From Allium sativum (Eukaryota; Streptophyta; Magnoliopsida; Asparagales; Amaryllidaceae): a DNA stretch of 64,000 nucleotides. Both the position numbers and the translations under genes were made by a program. The stretch spans positions 34,836,501-34,900,500 of the forward strand of contig CM060923.1 of the NCBI GenBank assembly GCA_030737875.1. The letters run 5' to 3'. Shown in pieces: positions 38,279 to 48,801 of this stretch. How positions within the stretch are numbered: position 1 is the stretch's first letter; the number at the start of each line of letters is the position of its first letter. The notes beneath the pieces were generated by a model that searched no databases, was not told the origin of the DNA, and worked only from the letters and a program-made list of their open reading frames with translations.

Positions 38279-38565
38279 TATAAAAAATTGGAAGCTATTT
38301 GTATTACCTCTTATATTTGTCATGGTTGTGATTTAACAACACTCCTCCCAGGTTAAACCTTTGGAAAACATGTATTGGAAACTTAGTACTATATTTAGTT
38401 TAATATATTACTATAAAAAATTGGAAGCTATTTCTATTTAGCTCAGAATGTTCGGTCCTTACCTCTCATATTTGGCATGGCTGTGATTCAACAACTCTCT
38501 TCCCAGGTTAAACCTTTGGAAAAATGTATTGGAAACTTAGTACTATATTTAGTTTAATTATATAC
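38279..38565. repeat. Direct duplication of ~130-155 bp
   Basis: CTATAAAAAATTGGAAGC at 38279 recurs near 38411. Both copies run on through CCCAGGTTAAACCTTTGGAA to TTAGTACTATATTTAGTTTA. The second copy has about 25 extra bases. Confidence 0.85.
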
Positions 38566-39299
38566 ACATATGGGTTAAAACCTCTTAGACTCAAAAAACA
38601 GGAAGAATTATTTGTAACCATCACTGAGTCAATGTTGTTTTAATGGGATAAACTGAGTCAATGCTTATTTATCGGGATAAGATACTTTCAAAAGTTTTAC
38701 TTTCAAATAATTTCTCAATAACTCTGGCTATGTGAAGTCCTTCTCAAGTAAATGAATACTCTGATAAAACACAATTCGCAATCTTCTTCCATCGACACAA
38801 TCTTCTTCCTACCGACTTCAGCAGGTGCTTATTAATACTTGTGTACCAATCTCATTTCTCGACACATTTGACCCCTTCATTCTTTTCTTGCTTATTTCTA
38901 GAATCATATTTAGCAGTTCAAATTTATGTCTCCACTTTTTATAATTCATCTCTTTCATTTGTTTATTATTTTTCTTTCATGCAAATCTTCCATCCGGTTG
39001 CGTCATATTATGGCCAGATCCGGCCACAGTTTTGCAAAAATCAAACACATGCTAGTCAATATTGTTATTTTGAAACAAATTCAAGGCAATTGAATTCCTA
39101 ATTTGTTAGGATGAACTGCTATATATTGATCTCGTTTCTACGTTTATTTTGTTTTTTATGCTTGTTGTTCTGTTGAGATTCAGTCTGATTCTTTTTGATT
39201 TATCATGTGATTTTTTGTTCATATTGATAGATAAAAATTCTAGTTTTGTTTGTGTTGATTATAGTTCTTATATCTCCCAAAAAGGCTGATAAATTATTC
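38566..39299. other. AT-rich stretch before the copia-type element
   Basis: Non-coding, with scattered short ORFs such as 38841-39101 that I do not recognise. It is the left half of the insertion target of the copia-type element; 45684 onwards is the right half. Confidence 0.4.
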
Positions 39300-39304
39300 C
39301 ATTA
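39300..39304. repeat. Target site duplication CATTA (left)
   Basis: CATTA directly precedes the left LTR and is repeated at 45684-45688 directly after the right LTR. Confidence 0.9.
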
Positions 39305-39501
39305 TGTTGTAATATATATATAAATATTGTGAATATGCTTTTATTAGTTCTCTGTTTAGTCCCACATCATGGGAAAAAGTTAAACATCAGCTCCAAAGTC
39401 TATATATAAAGGAGCCAATGTAATAGAAAGATATACACATCTGAATGAATAGAAATATTCTATCTTCCTTATTTCTTCTATTCTGTGTTCGTTTTATAAC
39501 A
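39305..39501 (+). repeat. Copia-type element left LTR
   Basis: 197 bp, TGTTGTAATA...TTATAACA. A TATA-like TATATATAAA lies at 39401-39410 and CCCACATCATGGG at 39361-39373 is nearly palindromic. Identical by eye to 45487-45683. Confidence 0.93.
39401..39410 (+). promoter_or_regulatory. Probable TATA box of the copia-type LTR
   Basis: TATATATAAAGGAGCC has the usual plant TATA form and lies about 90 bp before the LTR end, so transcription would start near 39435. The same box is in the right LTR. Confidence 0.65.
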
Positions 39502-39516
39502 CGTTATCAGCACGAA
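39502..39516 (+). other. Primer binding site (half-Met-tRNA type)
   Basis: CGTTATCAGCACGA directly follows the left LTR. TTATCAGCACGA at this place is typical of plant copia elements. Confidence 0.8.
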
Positions 39517-42295
39517 TTCTTCGATTATAATATAAGAACCTGAAGTTTCAAAGTTCCAATATTTTAAAAACCTGAAGTTTATAAAATAAATGGATTGAGA
39601 TCTGAACAAGTTTATATAAATAACGATTCGAAATGTAAGAAGCTACGGTAATCATATTACTGCCAATAGTTGGCAAACGATGGTTTCAGATCACCTATTG
39701 AAATTACATCAAAAGAAAAAAAAAAATAGATCATGAGAATTTGCAAAATTTTCCATCAGATGATAATTGTAAATCATCCGAAGTCTAAGCGGATTCAAAT
39801 TCGGATCTCAGATCCATGAAATCCGGATTCAGATTCCAATCTTAGATCCGCAAAATCCGGGTGCAAATTCATGGCACAGCTCGAAGCAAAAGCTCGCACA
39901 ACCGTGAGGGTGAGCGGTGATGATGCTGGGCGCAAATTATGATGGAGGAGCAACGACCAAAGCTGCGATGCAGGTCTGGGAAGGTTATTTGGAATGCATA
40001 AGTGCAAACTTTAAATAGTGTAACAACATCTGCACAAGCAATTGGACTACAACCAAAAAGTGATTGGTGCTTATTTTTTTTGGGAACAAGAGTCAGGTAA
40101 GCATGATTGAATCCCTTTGCCAATTTTCCATGTTAAAATATTTTTGTTACTCCCAAAAACTAAATCTTCTATCATTAGGTTTAGTAAATAATAATATATG
40201 TTGTTTATAAAATAGACAATAAGCATTTATGATATCCACCCAATAAGAATCAGGAATATCAGATTGAACAATTAGTAATAGTATGCGCATTATGTTGAGA
40301 ATGTGAAGTTGCTTTCATTTTGTTCTTACAAAACCAAATTAATCAGTGATGTGTTAGTTAGATAAAATAGATTCAAATTGTTTACCTATATATGTTTCAC
40401 ATTTCCATGATTCTATATTCATAAAGTTCATAAAAACAGCAGGGCAATCACTTGTTTGCATCGAAAAATATACTCCTGGACCGAATATTTTTATACATTG
40501 CTTTCTAGCAAAAATAAATAATGGAGCAAATTGACAGTTGTCCCTGCAAATTTTATAACCTACTACATTTAATAAACTGACAAGATATTTGAAAATGACA
40601 AAATGGTTGTTATTGTTCAGTGTTTGTCTTTAATGAATACAGTTTCTTTTCCTCATGTTGAGTCCGAAATGATAATAAATAATGAGGAAGAACAATACTT
40701 ATGTGCTCCAATAGATTATAATAGCAGGTTTAAACTTTGTACATAATGCTAAAAGTCCAGGCATAAATGGAAGTTCATAAAAGATGATTAAAATGCATTC
40801 AAGGTTGGTGCGTATTGCAATATGTCAGCTTCATTTTACCATTCTACATAAGTTGTTGATGCTGCATGTGAACTTAATGTCCCAGTTCAAAGTTAATTTA
40901 CATCATATTATTATTATCATATAAATTGAGATCACCAGTATCCGTGCCTTTTTGTGCATATATGAAAATAAATTAAGATCACTGTCTTATTTTTGCCCAC
41001 TTTGTAGAAATATTGCAGGTTTAGGGAAACTTCTGACCATATGAAAACCATAATTTTGTGTATCTACATAATATTTACTTATAATAGAGCGTTCATTTTA
41101 CTATATATTTCAAAAACTTAAAGAGCCGCAAAATGATATTGATGGATTCAAATCCAGATCTGCCTTTGAATTCGTTTTTACATATAGATCAAAGACTTTT
41201 TTTTTCATCAACTTATGCGTACTATTTTATTTTGACATGTTTCTATCAAACCAATAACACTAATGATTTCAGATGTTTGTTATTTATTTTCAATTGTGGT
41301 TTGTAATGTATCCAGTTTGTTATGAAGAGGTGGAATTGAATTAATGTTTCATGCATTTAATTGTTGTTTGTGACATATTATTGTTGTTTGCAAATCAACT
41401 TGTAATGCAAATTGTTGATATAATATACCATTGCATGTATGAACACTGGAATGAAAGCACACTTACCCATGCGTGGATTTCCCATGCATGGACGACATGC
41501 TTACGTATGATCGCCAACTACTTGGGTCTTCATCTGAATTTACATTTTGTGACTTTCTCTTCACATCTTCCAAACTAACATAAAGCAGACTAATTTTGTG
41601 ATCTGCTTAGAGATATGCTTGTGGAATAAGTATAATTGCATAATTTTATAAAATTCGAGGTATTCGAAAGTTACTCTTATTATTATTATTTTAATTTATA
41701 TCTTATTTATTTATTTATTGTACTCTCCAGAAGAGATGTGTATAAATGTCTATATGCAGTTATGAATTATTCTCTGATAAGTTACCATGATTAATGTTCA
41801 AAAATAACATTTAAGGTATAATAAAAGAAATAAAATGGTTAGAACCACAACCCGAAGTTGTACCAAGAAATTTTTAAACTACAAGTTGTATAGCATAAAG
41901 TCTGAGACCTGAAGTCTTGAATTATTAAAATAAACTTTTTGATGAAGTTTACAGTCTGAAATCTTGACAATTAGCAAGAATGTAAAAGCTTCTAGATTAA
42001 AAGTATGTTAAAAGATTGAGAACCAGAAGTTCTCATAAATTAATAAACTAGATATAATATGTATGTTTATATATATGCATAGGAACTTGAAGTTCCTTAA
42101 TCAATGAACTTTAAATACTTCATAATTTAAAAGCCTGAAGCTTTATTGAAACTATGTGAAATAATAACATTAATAAAATTGATATCCAAAGATTTCACAA
42201 TTTTCAAAATGAGTTGTATCTTACATATATATTTATATTTACATATTGTACTGAAGAATAAATTTTAACAACTCGAAGTTGTTATATATTTTATT

Positions 42296-42536
42296 TGAAC
42301 CAGAAGTTCAACACATTGGAACCAGAAGTTCAATACAGTGGAACCAGAAGTTCAATACAGCGGAATCATAAGTTCAACATAGTGGAACCAGCAGTTCAAT
42401 ACAGTTGAACCAGAAGTTCAATATAGTTTAACAAACTTGAAATTGTTTATATATTATTTGAACCAGAAATTCAATATGGATTAACAACTCGAAGTTGTTC
42501 ATATATTTCATTTGAACCAGAAGTTCAATGCAGTTC
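42296..42536 (+). repeat. Tandem GAACCAGAAGTTC repeat
   Basis: GAACCAGAAGTTCAAYACAG-like units of about 20 bp repeat at least five times in a row, then recur with AACAACTCGAAGTTGTT between. It is a local amplification of the mini-hairpin family. Confidence 0.85.
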
Positions 42537-43556
42537 CAAATAAGATATTTTGGATATTATGAAACGATCTTTAAGATTCACGTTGACATTGCTTGATAAG
42601 CAAAAATTAATGATTGGAACATTATAAACATTTGTTCTAAAATCAATAACTTGAATGAGAAAGAATATGCAAATCAATTATATATGTAATACGTGGACGC
42701 ACGTATATACACATATATGCGATATTTAATTAACAACCTGAAGTTGTTATGAATTCATATTATAATTTATGCAGTCGATTGACATCAATATTGAATGACC
42801 TGAAGTTATGTGCACATTCAAATGATAGAAAATTCCTCCAAGTCATTAGATCATTGAAAGGGAATAAGCAATACAATATGAATGCATCTTATCAAGTAAT
42901 AAGAGCATTATCCTCCTGCAATTGAAATACATCTAATGTATTTGCTAGCTATGATGCTATAATGGATCAAAAATGAATCCAAAGTAGGTTTATTATTTAA
43001 AGTGACAATGTTTGTCAACATTGAGGGGGAGGATAAAGGAATCATCGATTTTAAATGTTTGCTAACATATAGAATTATGCAAAGTATTAAGCAACTTGCA
43101 TAAATTGTCAATTATGTCCCTAATAGGCTTTCTCCAATATACATTTGAATCCCCGAAGGATCAAAAGGTGTAAGTCACAGCTGAAAATGTGGTATAAAAG
43201 TCAGTTCAAAATAGTTTTGGAGTAAGTCATAAAGATGCAAAATAAAGGAGGTGAGTGTTCCTGAAGAAACACTAAAGGGTACTTTGAAAGAAACCCATGA
43301 CATGATTGTCAAAATAACCCCAGAAGTGGTTTAGGTACTAAAGCATGATAAGTTTTGAGATCTCAATAAATTATGTATAGAACTGACAAGAAATAATCAT
43401 CGATGATAAATTAATAAATAATGAAGCGCTTATATTTATAAATGGATTAAAAATCCCAGATTAGAGAGAAACATGATTGGCCATCATGAAATTCTCCTTA
43501 ATAAGATATATGGACCTGTAGTCCATAAGATATGAACCTGTAGTTCATAAGATAAA

Positions 43557-43582
43557 TATATATATATATATATATATATAAT
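43557..43582. repeat. (TA)n microsatellite
   Basis: An uninterrupted TA run of about 24 bases inside the copia-type element. Confidence 0.9.
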
Positions 43583-44360
43583 TACTGAAGCACCATAGAG
43601 TGTCAACAACATATTAATGTCATGAACATTGTATTTTCATAGATAACTGAATTGATTAAAGTGGTGAAAGAGTTTAAAACACTTATAATACCCTGAAGGT
43701 ATAAACAATGAAAGTATACGAATTCTAGAAGAATTTAAATAACTTTGGTAGTGATAAAGAGATAGAAATGTAGATTACAACATTCTTTTAAGTATTGTTG
43801 TGATGAAAATATTGAAATAATTCATGATGAGTAGATCACTTCCTGCTTTCAAGAATTGTTGTAATAAAACTCTTAATATTCATTGAAGTGATAGTTGCGA
43901 TATGCAAAACTTATTATAATACATAAGTTCCTGAAGAACATAAATAACATTTGTTATTATAAAGAATACCAAGAACATGGATGATAGATTGCAACATTCT
44001 TCTAAGTATTGTTGTAATGAAAATCTTGATATACTTCAAGATGAGTAGATTACTTCCTTCTTAGTAATGAAAGTTGTCTTATTCATCAAATATGTATTGC
44101 AACATGCAAGTCCGATTGAAACAGAAAATTATAAGCACCTGAAGTGTATTCATAAATGAATATTAGTATCATACAAATCACAAAAGGGAGGAGGCATTTT
44201 AAATAAGAAAGCATGCCTGAAGCATGAAAATGCACATGAAATTTTAAAAGAAGAAAAAACTCCATTAAGATGTACTTGTAAGCAATTTGAGTTACTGAAA
44301 GAAGAATACGAATTCAAAGGAAATTTAAAATCAGGGGGATCATCCATAAGTATGATATAA

Positions 44361-45347
44361 TGCACTCTTTTTCCTTAACTAAGTTTTTCCCCATTGGGTT
44401 TTCTTAGTAAGGTTTTAATGAGGCATGGGTCATGATCCAGAAGTATCAACCCAAAAGTAACATATAAAAATAAATTACAATGTACTCTTTTTCCTTATTT
44501 AAGATTTTTCCCACTGGGTTTTTCTTAATAAGGTTTTAACGAGGCATAACATTGATCCAGAAGTATCATACTACTTTTGACGTAGTAAATATAACATTGT
44601 ATGTTGTTCTATTTTTCCTTCACTAAGATTTTTCCCATCGGGTTTTTCTTAGTAAGGTTTTGACGAGGCAACGTTTTGATCCAGAAGTATCAAACATATT
44701 TTGATGTAGTAAACTATTATTTATGAAGAAGACAAGGCAGTTTGCATGGCTCAGATTCAAGTGAATTATATCAAGTATGAAAAGATGGAGCACATTTCTT
44801 CTAAATTTCTCTTCACATATGCATGAAAGGATAACAAGAAAGAGGAGAAACAAATTCAGTTTCAAGAAAAGAGGGTAGATCTGCTCTCAAAGGCAATTTC
44901 CAAATCAACATTCCAAAAGATGATATACAAAATTGGCATGCGTCGACTACATCCATAGATTAATTGGGTAATGAGTTATAAATAAGGGGAGCATATAAAA
45001 ATATGCTATAATGTACTCTTTTCCTTCACTAATATTTTTCCCACTGGGTTTTTGTTAGTAAGGTTTTTAATGAGGCATTATCTTGATCCGGAAGTATCAA
45101 CCCTTACGGTAACATTGTAAAACATGTTATCTAAAGATGAAATGAATTTGCACTCTTTTCCTTGTTTATGATTTTTCCCACAGAGTTTTTCATAAAAAGG
45201 TTTTTAATGAGGCATTGTTTTGATCCTGAAGAATCAAACTCTTTTAAGGAATATCATTTTAATATGATATTCATAATGTCAGACGCTATACTCTTTTTCT
45301 TGTTCAAGGTTCCCATTGGGTTTTCCTGATAGAGTTTTGAAGGCAAC
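44361..45347 (+). repeat. Six copies of a stem-loop module
   Basis: Copies at about 44361-44425, 44482-44546, 44607-44670, 45012-45076, 45150-45214 and 45286-45347. The common plan is TTCCTT, a left arm, TTTTTCCCACTGGGTTTTT, a right arm, then AAGGTTTT and GAGGCA. Arms: ACTAAG/CTTAGT in copies 1 and 3, TTAAG/CTTAA in copy 2, ACTAA/TTAGT in copy 4, TTTATGA/TCATAAA in copy 5, and approximately TCAAGG/CCTGA in copy 6. Five of the six are followed after a few bases by a small TGATCCAGAAGTATCA-like hairpin. The cluster ends about 140 bp before the polypurine tract. Similar sequence is, from memory, seen near the 3' end of other plant copia elements. Confidence 0.85.
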
Positions 45348-45475
45348 AGACAATGATTGTATCGACGGAACAGATATATGCAAGCAAGATAATAATAAGG
45401 GGGAGCAATCATTATATATGTTTTAAAAGGGGCAACTTCAAGTTAGCAGAGCATTCAAGTTTTGAAGACGCATAT

Positions 45476-45486
45476 TCAAGGGGGAG
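45476..45486 (+). other. Polypurine tract of the copia-type element
   Basis: CAAGGGGGAG directly before the right LTR is the expected plus-strand primer. Confidence 0.88.
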
Positions 45487-45683
45487 TGTTGTAATATATA
45501 TATAAATATTGTGAATATGCTTTTATTAGTTCTCTGTTTAGTCCCACATCATGGGAAAAAGTTAAACATCAGCTCCAAAGTCTATATATAAAGGAGCCAA
45601 TGTAATAGAAAGATATACACATCTGAATGAATAGAAATATTCTATCTTCCTTATTTCTTCTATTCTGTGTTCGTTTTATAACA
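45487..45683 (+). repeat. Copia-type element right LTR
   Basis: 197 bp, no difference from the left LTR seen by eye; followed by CATTA. Confidence 0.93.
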
Positions 45684-45688
45684 CATTA

Positions 45689-46643
45689 CGAATTGTAAGC
45701 ATTTGTTTTAAATGAATTATTGGTCATTTTTGTCTTAAGTCATATGTTTTGTATGTCGCATTTTGTCCTTGCCACAAACAAGTACTACATAAATTGGGAA
45801 AAGTTAGGATAGTAGAATATTTTTTTGCAAAATGCGTCTCGGTTGGATCTGAATTGTCAACAAATTGATAATTAGGGCTTTATTCTACAAGTTCTATTAG
45901 TGTAATAGTACGTCTAATATTTATAAGCAGATCTTTGGTTGTAACTTATTTAACGATTTTGGGTTACTTAGTTGCTTCAGTGAACTGTCGCTGAAGTAAA
46001 TTTTGATGAAATCAGCTGATTGTTCTTACTGATGCATAATACAGCAAAAATCCGAGTTAAACATGCACAGGCTTACCTTCAGAATAATTGAAATGTTAAG
46101 ATATTGATCTCTCATGCTTATGGATCTGGACTTCTAACATTTGTCGAGTATATTATACACAGCTGTATAGTGAGTAAACCATGTATGTTGATTGGTTACT
46201 CCTTTAAACAAGTTCATCTCAAATTAAATTACCTAGAACTTAGTATTTTAAAGTTGAAACTACTTTCATTACTTGTTCCCGTGGATATTTAGTTATAAGT
46301 TTTACTTGGTGGTTTTATAATGTGATAGTCATCAAAAAGCTCAATAAGCATGTAAGAATGCAACAAGTGAGCTTACTTACATCACAAATAATTATAATTA
46401 TAGTACTCGCTTGACTAGGAAAAAATAATCATTCAAAAATTTGTTGTTAAGCAAAATAAAGCTTGTGAATATTTCAGAAGTTGTAACAACAATAAATTTT
46501 TAGCCATGTAAATAATAAGTTGCTACAATGTTTATTATAATCTAGATTTAATTAAAAAGAGCTATACTATTTACTAAGTGCACTTGGAATATTTGTTGCA
46601 ACTTAATGATAACTTTTGAAATAAATTTAGATTTAATTCCAAT
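45689..46643. other. AT-rich stretch after the copia-type element
   Basis: The right half of the target of the copia-type insertion. It is non-coding as far as I can see; the 62-aa ORF at 46104-46292 is not recognised. It may be the continuation of the Helitron-type region, whose 3' end I could not locate. Confidence 0.4.
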
Positions 46644-47104
46644 TGTTGATGGCAAAAAATGTCATAAAGACCAAAGATTCCAATTACTAGGAATAGTTAA
46701 TTTGGTCGCATAGACAAGAGAGGAAAGCAGTAACTAACACAAGAGATTTATAGTGGTTCGGCCTCGTGAGGGGCCTATGTCCACTTTGAAGCGTTGTTGG
46801 AATATTATTAATCACTCAAAGTTACATGTGTGAGACCCTCTCATTACATTCATCTTTATGCTAGATGATGTCATCATTCTCATACATGATGTCATAATTA
46901 TCATATATTTAATATATTAAGAAAAGGACACTTTTGCCCTTCTTCCTCAAATGGAAGATGCCATTAATGGAGCTCTCTAGAGGTCTCAAGGTCTCAAATT
47001 CCAACCCCTTTCAAGTGTTAAGTCATGGGGTATTTATTAGAAAGGGGTTAGGTAGGAGTAGGTGTGAGTAGGTAGAAATAGGGGACCACACCCTGAAATT
47101 CACA

Positions 47105-47345
47105 CTGGAGCTTGCACATGTCAGAATTTCGCACCTGGTGCCTGCGCATGCTGAAAATTTGCACCTGGGCCCGGGGTGCGAAATTTTGCACCTCGTGGGT
47201 GCGAAATCTCGCACCTCATGGGTGCGAAATTCCGCACCACTTGGGTGCGAAATTCCGCACCTCTTGGGTGCGAAATTCCGCACCTCGTGGGTGTGAAATA
47301 CACGCCTCATGGAGGTGTGAAATTAGCGCTTCCTGGGTTGCGAAA
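47105..47345. repeat. Tandem 23-bp palindromic array, core GGTGCGAAATTTCGCACC
   Basis: Eight or more units built on GGTGCGAAATTCCGCACCTC repeat every 23 bp in the centre and degrade at both edges (CACGCC and GGAGGTGTGAAATT variants at the right). Each unit is itself a near-perfect palindrome. The overlapping ORFs here on both strands are products of the repeat. Confidence 0.92.
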
Positions 47346-47829
47346 TTCGCTTCATGAGGCGCACGAAGGCTGCATGAATAGGTGTTTGAGGTGTCACGAG
47401 GTCTCTGTTGGCGCGATCCCTCTTCATCCTGTTTCCTTTGCTCCTAAGCCTCCCTTTCAGCTTTAGTTCCATGCAATGCGTTGAGTCGAGCGTGTCTTGT
47501 GTACTTTTGGGAACTGGACCAAAAAGCCGGTTAACATTTGCCCTCCAAAGTACATCTTGTTTTGACATGATGTGCTTTGGATTGGTTGACGTAGTAATTG
47601 AGTTTCTGGTTTATCCTGTAAGTTAAAGGAAAACACATGTTAGTTGATAGGCTCGTTCGTTGTAGGATTGCGAGCGAGCCGTTGCTAATGTGGCGTCATG
47701 CTCATGTTGCTAAGTATTTGTGGTGCGTTGCCCCCGCGTGTTCGCGGGGTCAGTATGTGCATGGAATACGCGTACATGAACAGACGACATGAAGCTCCGA
47801 ACCTAGGGGTTCGGTTTCTCCTTCTCTTC

Positions 47830-48030
47830 TCCTTTTTTTGGGTGTGAAAGTTCGAACCATAGGGGTTCGAAATTTCGACCTGCCGAGGCTGGAGATTTCA
47901 TGACCTGGAGGTTCGAAATATTGAATCTTGGATGTTTGAAATTTCGAAGCCTCGAGGTTCGAAATTTCGAGACCTCGAGGTTCGAAGTTTTGAAGCTCGC
48001 GGGTTCGAAATTTCGATCGCACTGGCTCGA
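47830..48030. repeat. Palindromic array, core GGTTCGAAATTTCGAACC
   Basis: About seven units of roughly 28 bp on GAGGTTCGAAATTTCGA lie just upstream of the TATA box at 48067. Partner bases often change together (GAGGTTCGAA with a TTCGAGACCTC neighbour). The core differs from the array at 47105 by a few bases, so the two may share an origin. Confidence 0.9.
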
Positions 48031-48065
48031 ATTCTTCTGGAATACCAAGGGACTTTTCCTTTTTT

Positions 48066-48077
48066 TTATAAATAGAT
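48066..48077 (+). promoter_or_regulatory. Probable TATA box upstream of the gag-like gene
   Basis: TTATAAATAGATCC is a good plant TATA box, followed by a pyrimidine-rich CCTTTTACTTTTTCCC leader. It lies between two palindrome arrays and 735 bp before the gag-like start. Confidence 0.6.
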
Positions 48078-48259
48078 CCCCTTTTACTTTTTCCCTTCCA
48101 TTTATTTTCTTGCCTTGACCGCCATTAAACAGCTTCGATTCCCTAGAACTTTGAAATTCGAACGCGGCAATTAGGTGGGTTTCAAGATTTATGGAGACGC
48201 GCGCGAAGGAGAGGGAGGAACTGGGAAGCGAGCTCAGAGGGTAGCCTCAAACTCGGAGG

Positions 48260-48572
48260 AGGTTCAGACACTCGAACCTGTAGTGGCTCGATGTTCGAAC
48301 CTAACCGAGGTTCGAGTACTCGAGCTCTACCAGGGTTCGAGCCTTCGAACCCTGAGGGGTTCGAACATCCGAACTCTTGGGGTCTCGAGATGTCTGAACT
48401 TGCTGTGGTTCGGTTGTTTGAACTTCGGGGCGTTCGATCTCTTGAACCCCTGGGGGGGTTCGGGCATTCAAACCCCTGGGGGGTTCGAGCATTCGAACCC
48501 TGGGAGGTTCGAGCTTCTGAACCCCTAGGGGTTCGAACTTTTGAACCCTACTGTGGTTCGAGCCTTCGGTCT
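48260..48572. repeat. Palindromic array, core GGGGTTCGAACCC
   Basis: More than ten half-sites GGTTCGAR or TTCGAACCCC alternate at 10-20 bp. Units such as GAACCCCTGGGGGGTTCG and GGGTTCGAGCCTTCGAACCC can fold back. It lies in the predicted transcribed leader. ORFs at 48175-48741 on both strands are repeat products. Confidence 0.9.
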
Positions 48573-48801
48573 TCTGATCCTCGGCATCGCCTAAATGTTG
48601 TGGTACTGTACAAATTTTGACCTTTCCACATAGGATAGAGCATATATTCGAACTGTGATTGAACTGTTGGGCTATTTTATTTTCTTTTGTACATCTTAAT
48701 TTTGCATGACACCACATGCACTTGTTAGCTTTAACCAACACAAGGGGTACAGGTTATTCCAATGCGATGTCTAATACTAGCATGTTAAAGTATAGCTAGC
48801 C

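Larger units (their letters stand above)
39568..44225 (+). repeat. Dispersed family of covarying mini-hairpins
   Basis: About twenty segments have the form arm, 5-base loop close to CTGAA, CAGAA, CCGAA, TTGAA or CTGTA, complementary arm. Arms change together. Clear cases: AAAC/GTTT (39568), ACAAC/GTTGT (41846), AGAC/GTCT (41905), GAGAAC/GTTCTC (42018), AGGAAC/GTTCCT (42081), AAAGC/GCTTT (42130), TAACAAC/GTTGTTA (42266), AACAAC/GTTGTT (42734), ATGGAC/GTCCAT (43509), TATGAAC/GTTCATA (43530), ATACC/GGTAT (43689), ATCC/GGAT (43149), GTTC/GAAC (43928), CATGC/GCATG (44213). They are densest at 41840-42540 and 43500-43700. No function is known to me. Confidence 0.8.
39305..45683 (+). mobile_element. 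Copia-type LTR element without coding capacity
   Basis: A complete 6.4-kb element: LTRs 39305-39501 and 45487-45683 (197 bp each, TGTTGT...ATAACA), duplication CATTA, a TTATCAGCACGA primer site at 39504-39515, and a polypurine tract (CAAGGGGGAG) ending at 45486. The two LTRs look identical base for base. The primer site is the one widely seen in plant copia elements and thought to pair with an internal part of initiator Met tRNA. The 6-kb interior has no ORF over about 85 codons and no gag, protease, integrase or reverse transcriptase. Identical LTRs mean it moved recently, so it must use proteins from another element. The interior is filled with short hairpins and six larger stem-loop modules. 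Confidence 0.9.

Noticed and set aside
38147..38356. Possible captured exon next to the cyclin fragment
   Set aside because: The peptide did not match any family I can name, so no function is given.
39305..45683. Endogenous pararetrovirus
   Set aside because: Perfect LTRs, a 5-bp duplication and a polypurine tract fit a copia-type LTR element; no coat, movement or reverse transcriptase motif is present.
47105..47345. Possible CRISPR-like array of 23-bp units
   Set aside because: Units abut without unique spacers, are palindromic and degenerate at the edges, and the DNA is plant nuclear.
48260..48572. tRNA T-loop-like GGTTCGAACC words
   Set aside because: They belong to a palindrome array; no acceptor stem, D-arm or anticodon arm can be drawn around them.
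48301..48741. 146-aa minus-strand ORF
   Set aside because: It is built from the GGTTCGAACC array; matching ORFs occur in other frames and on the other strand.
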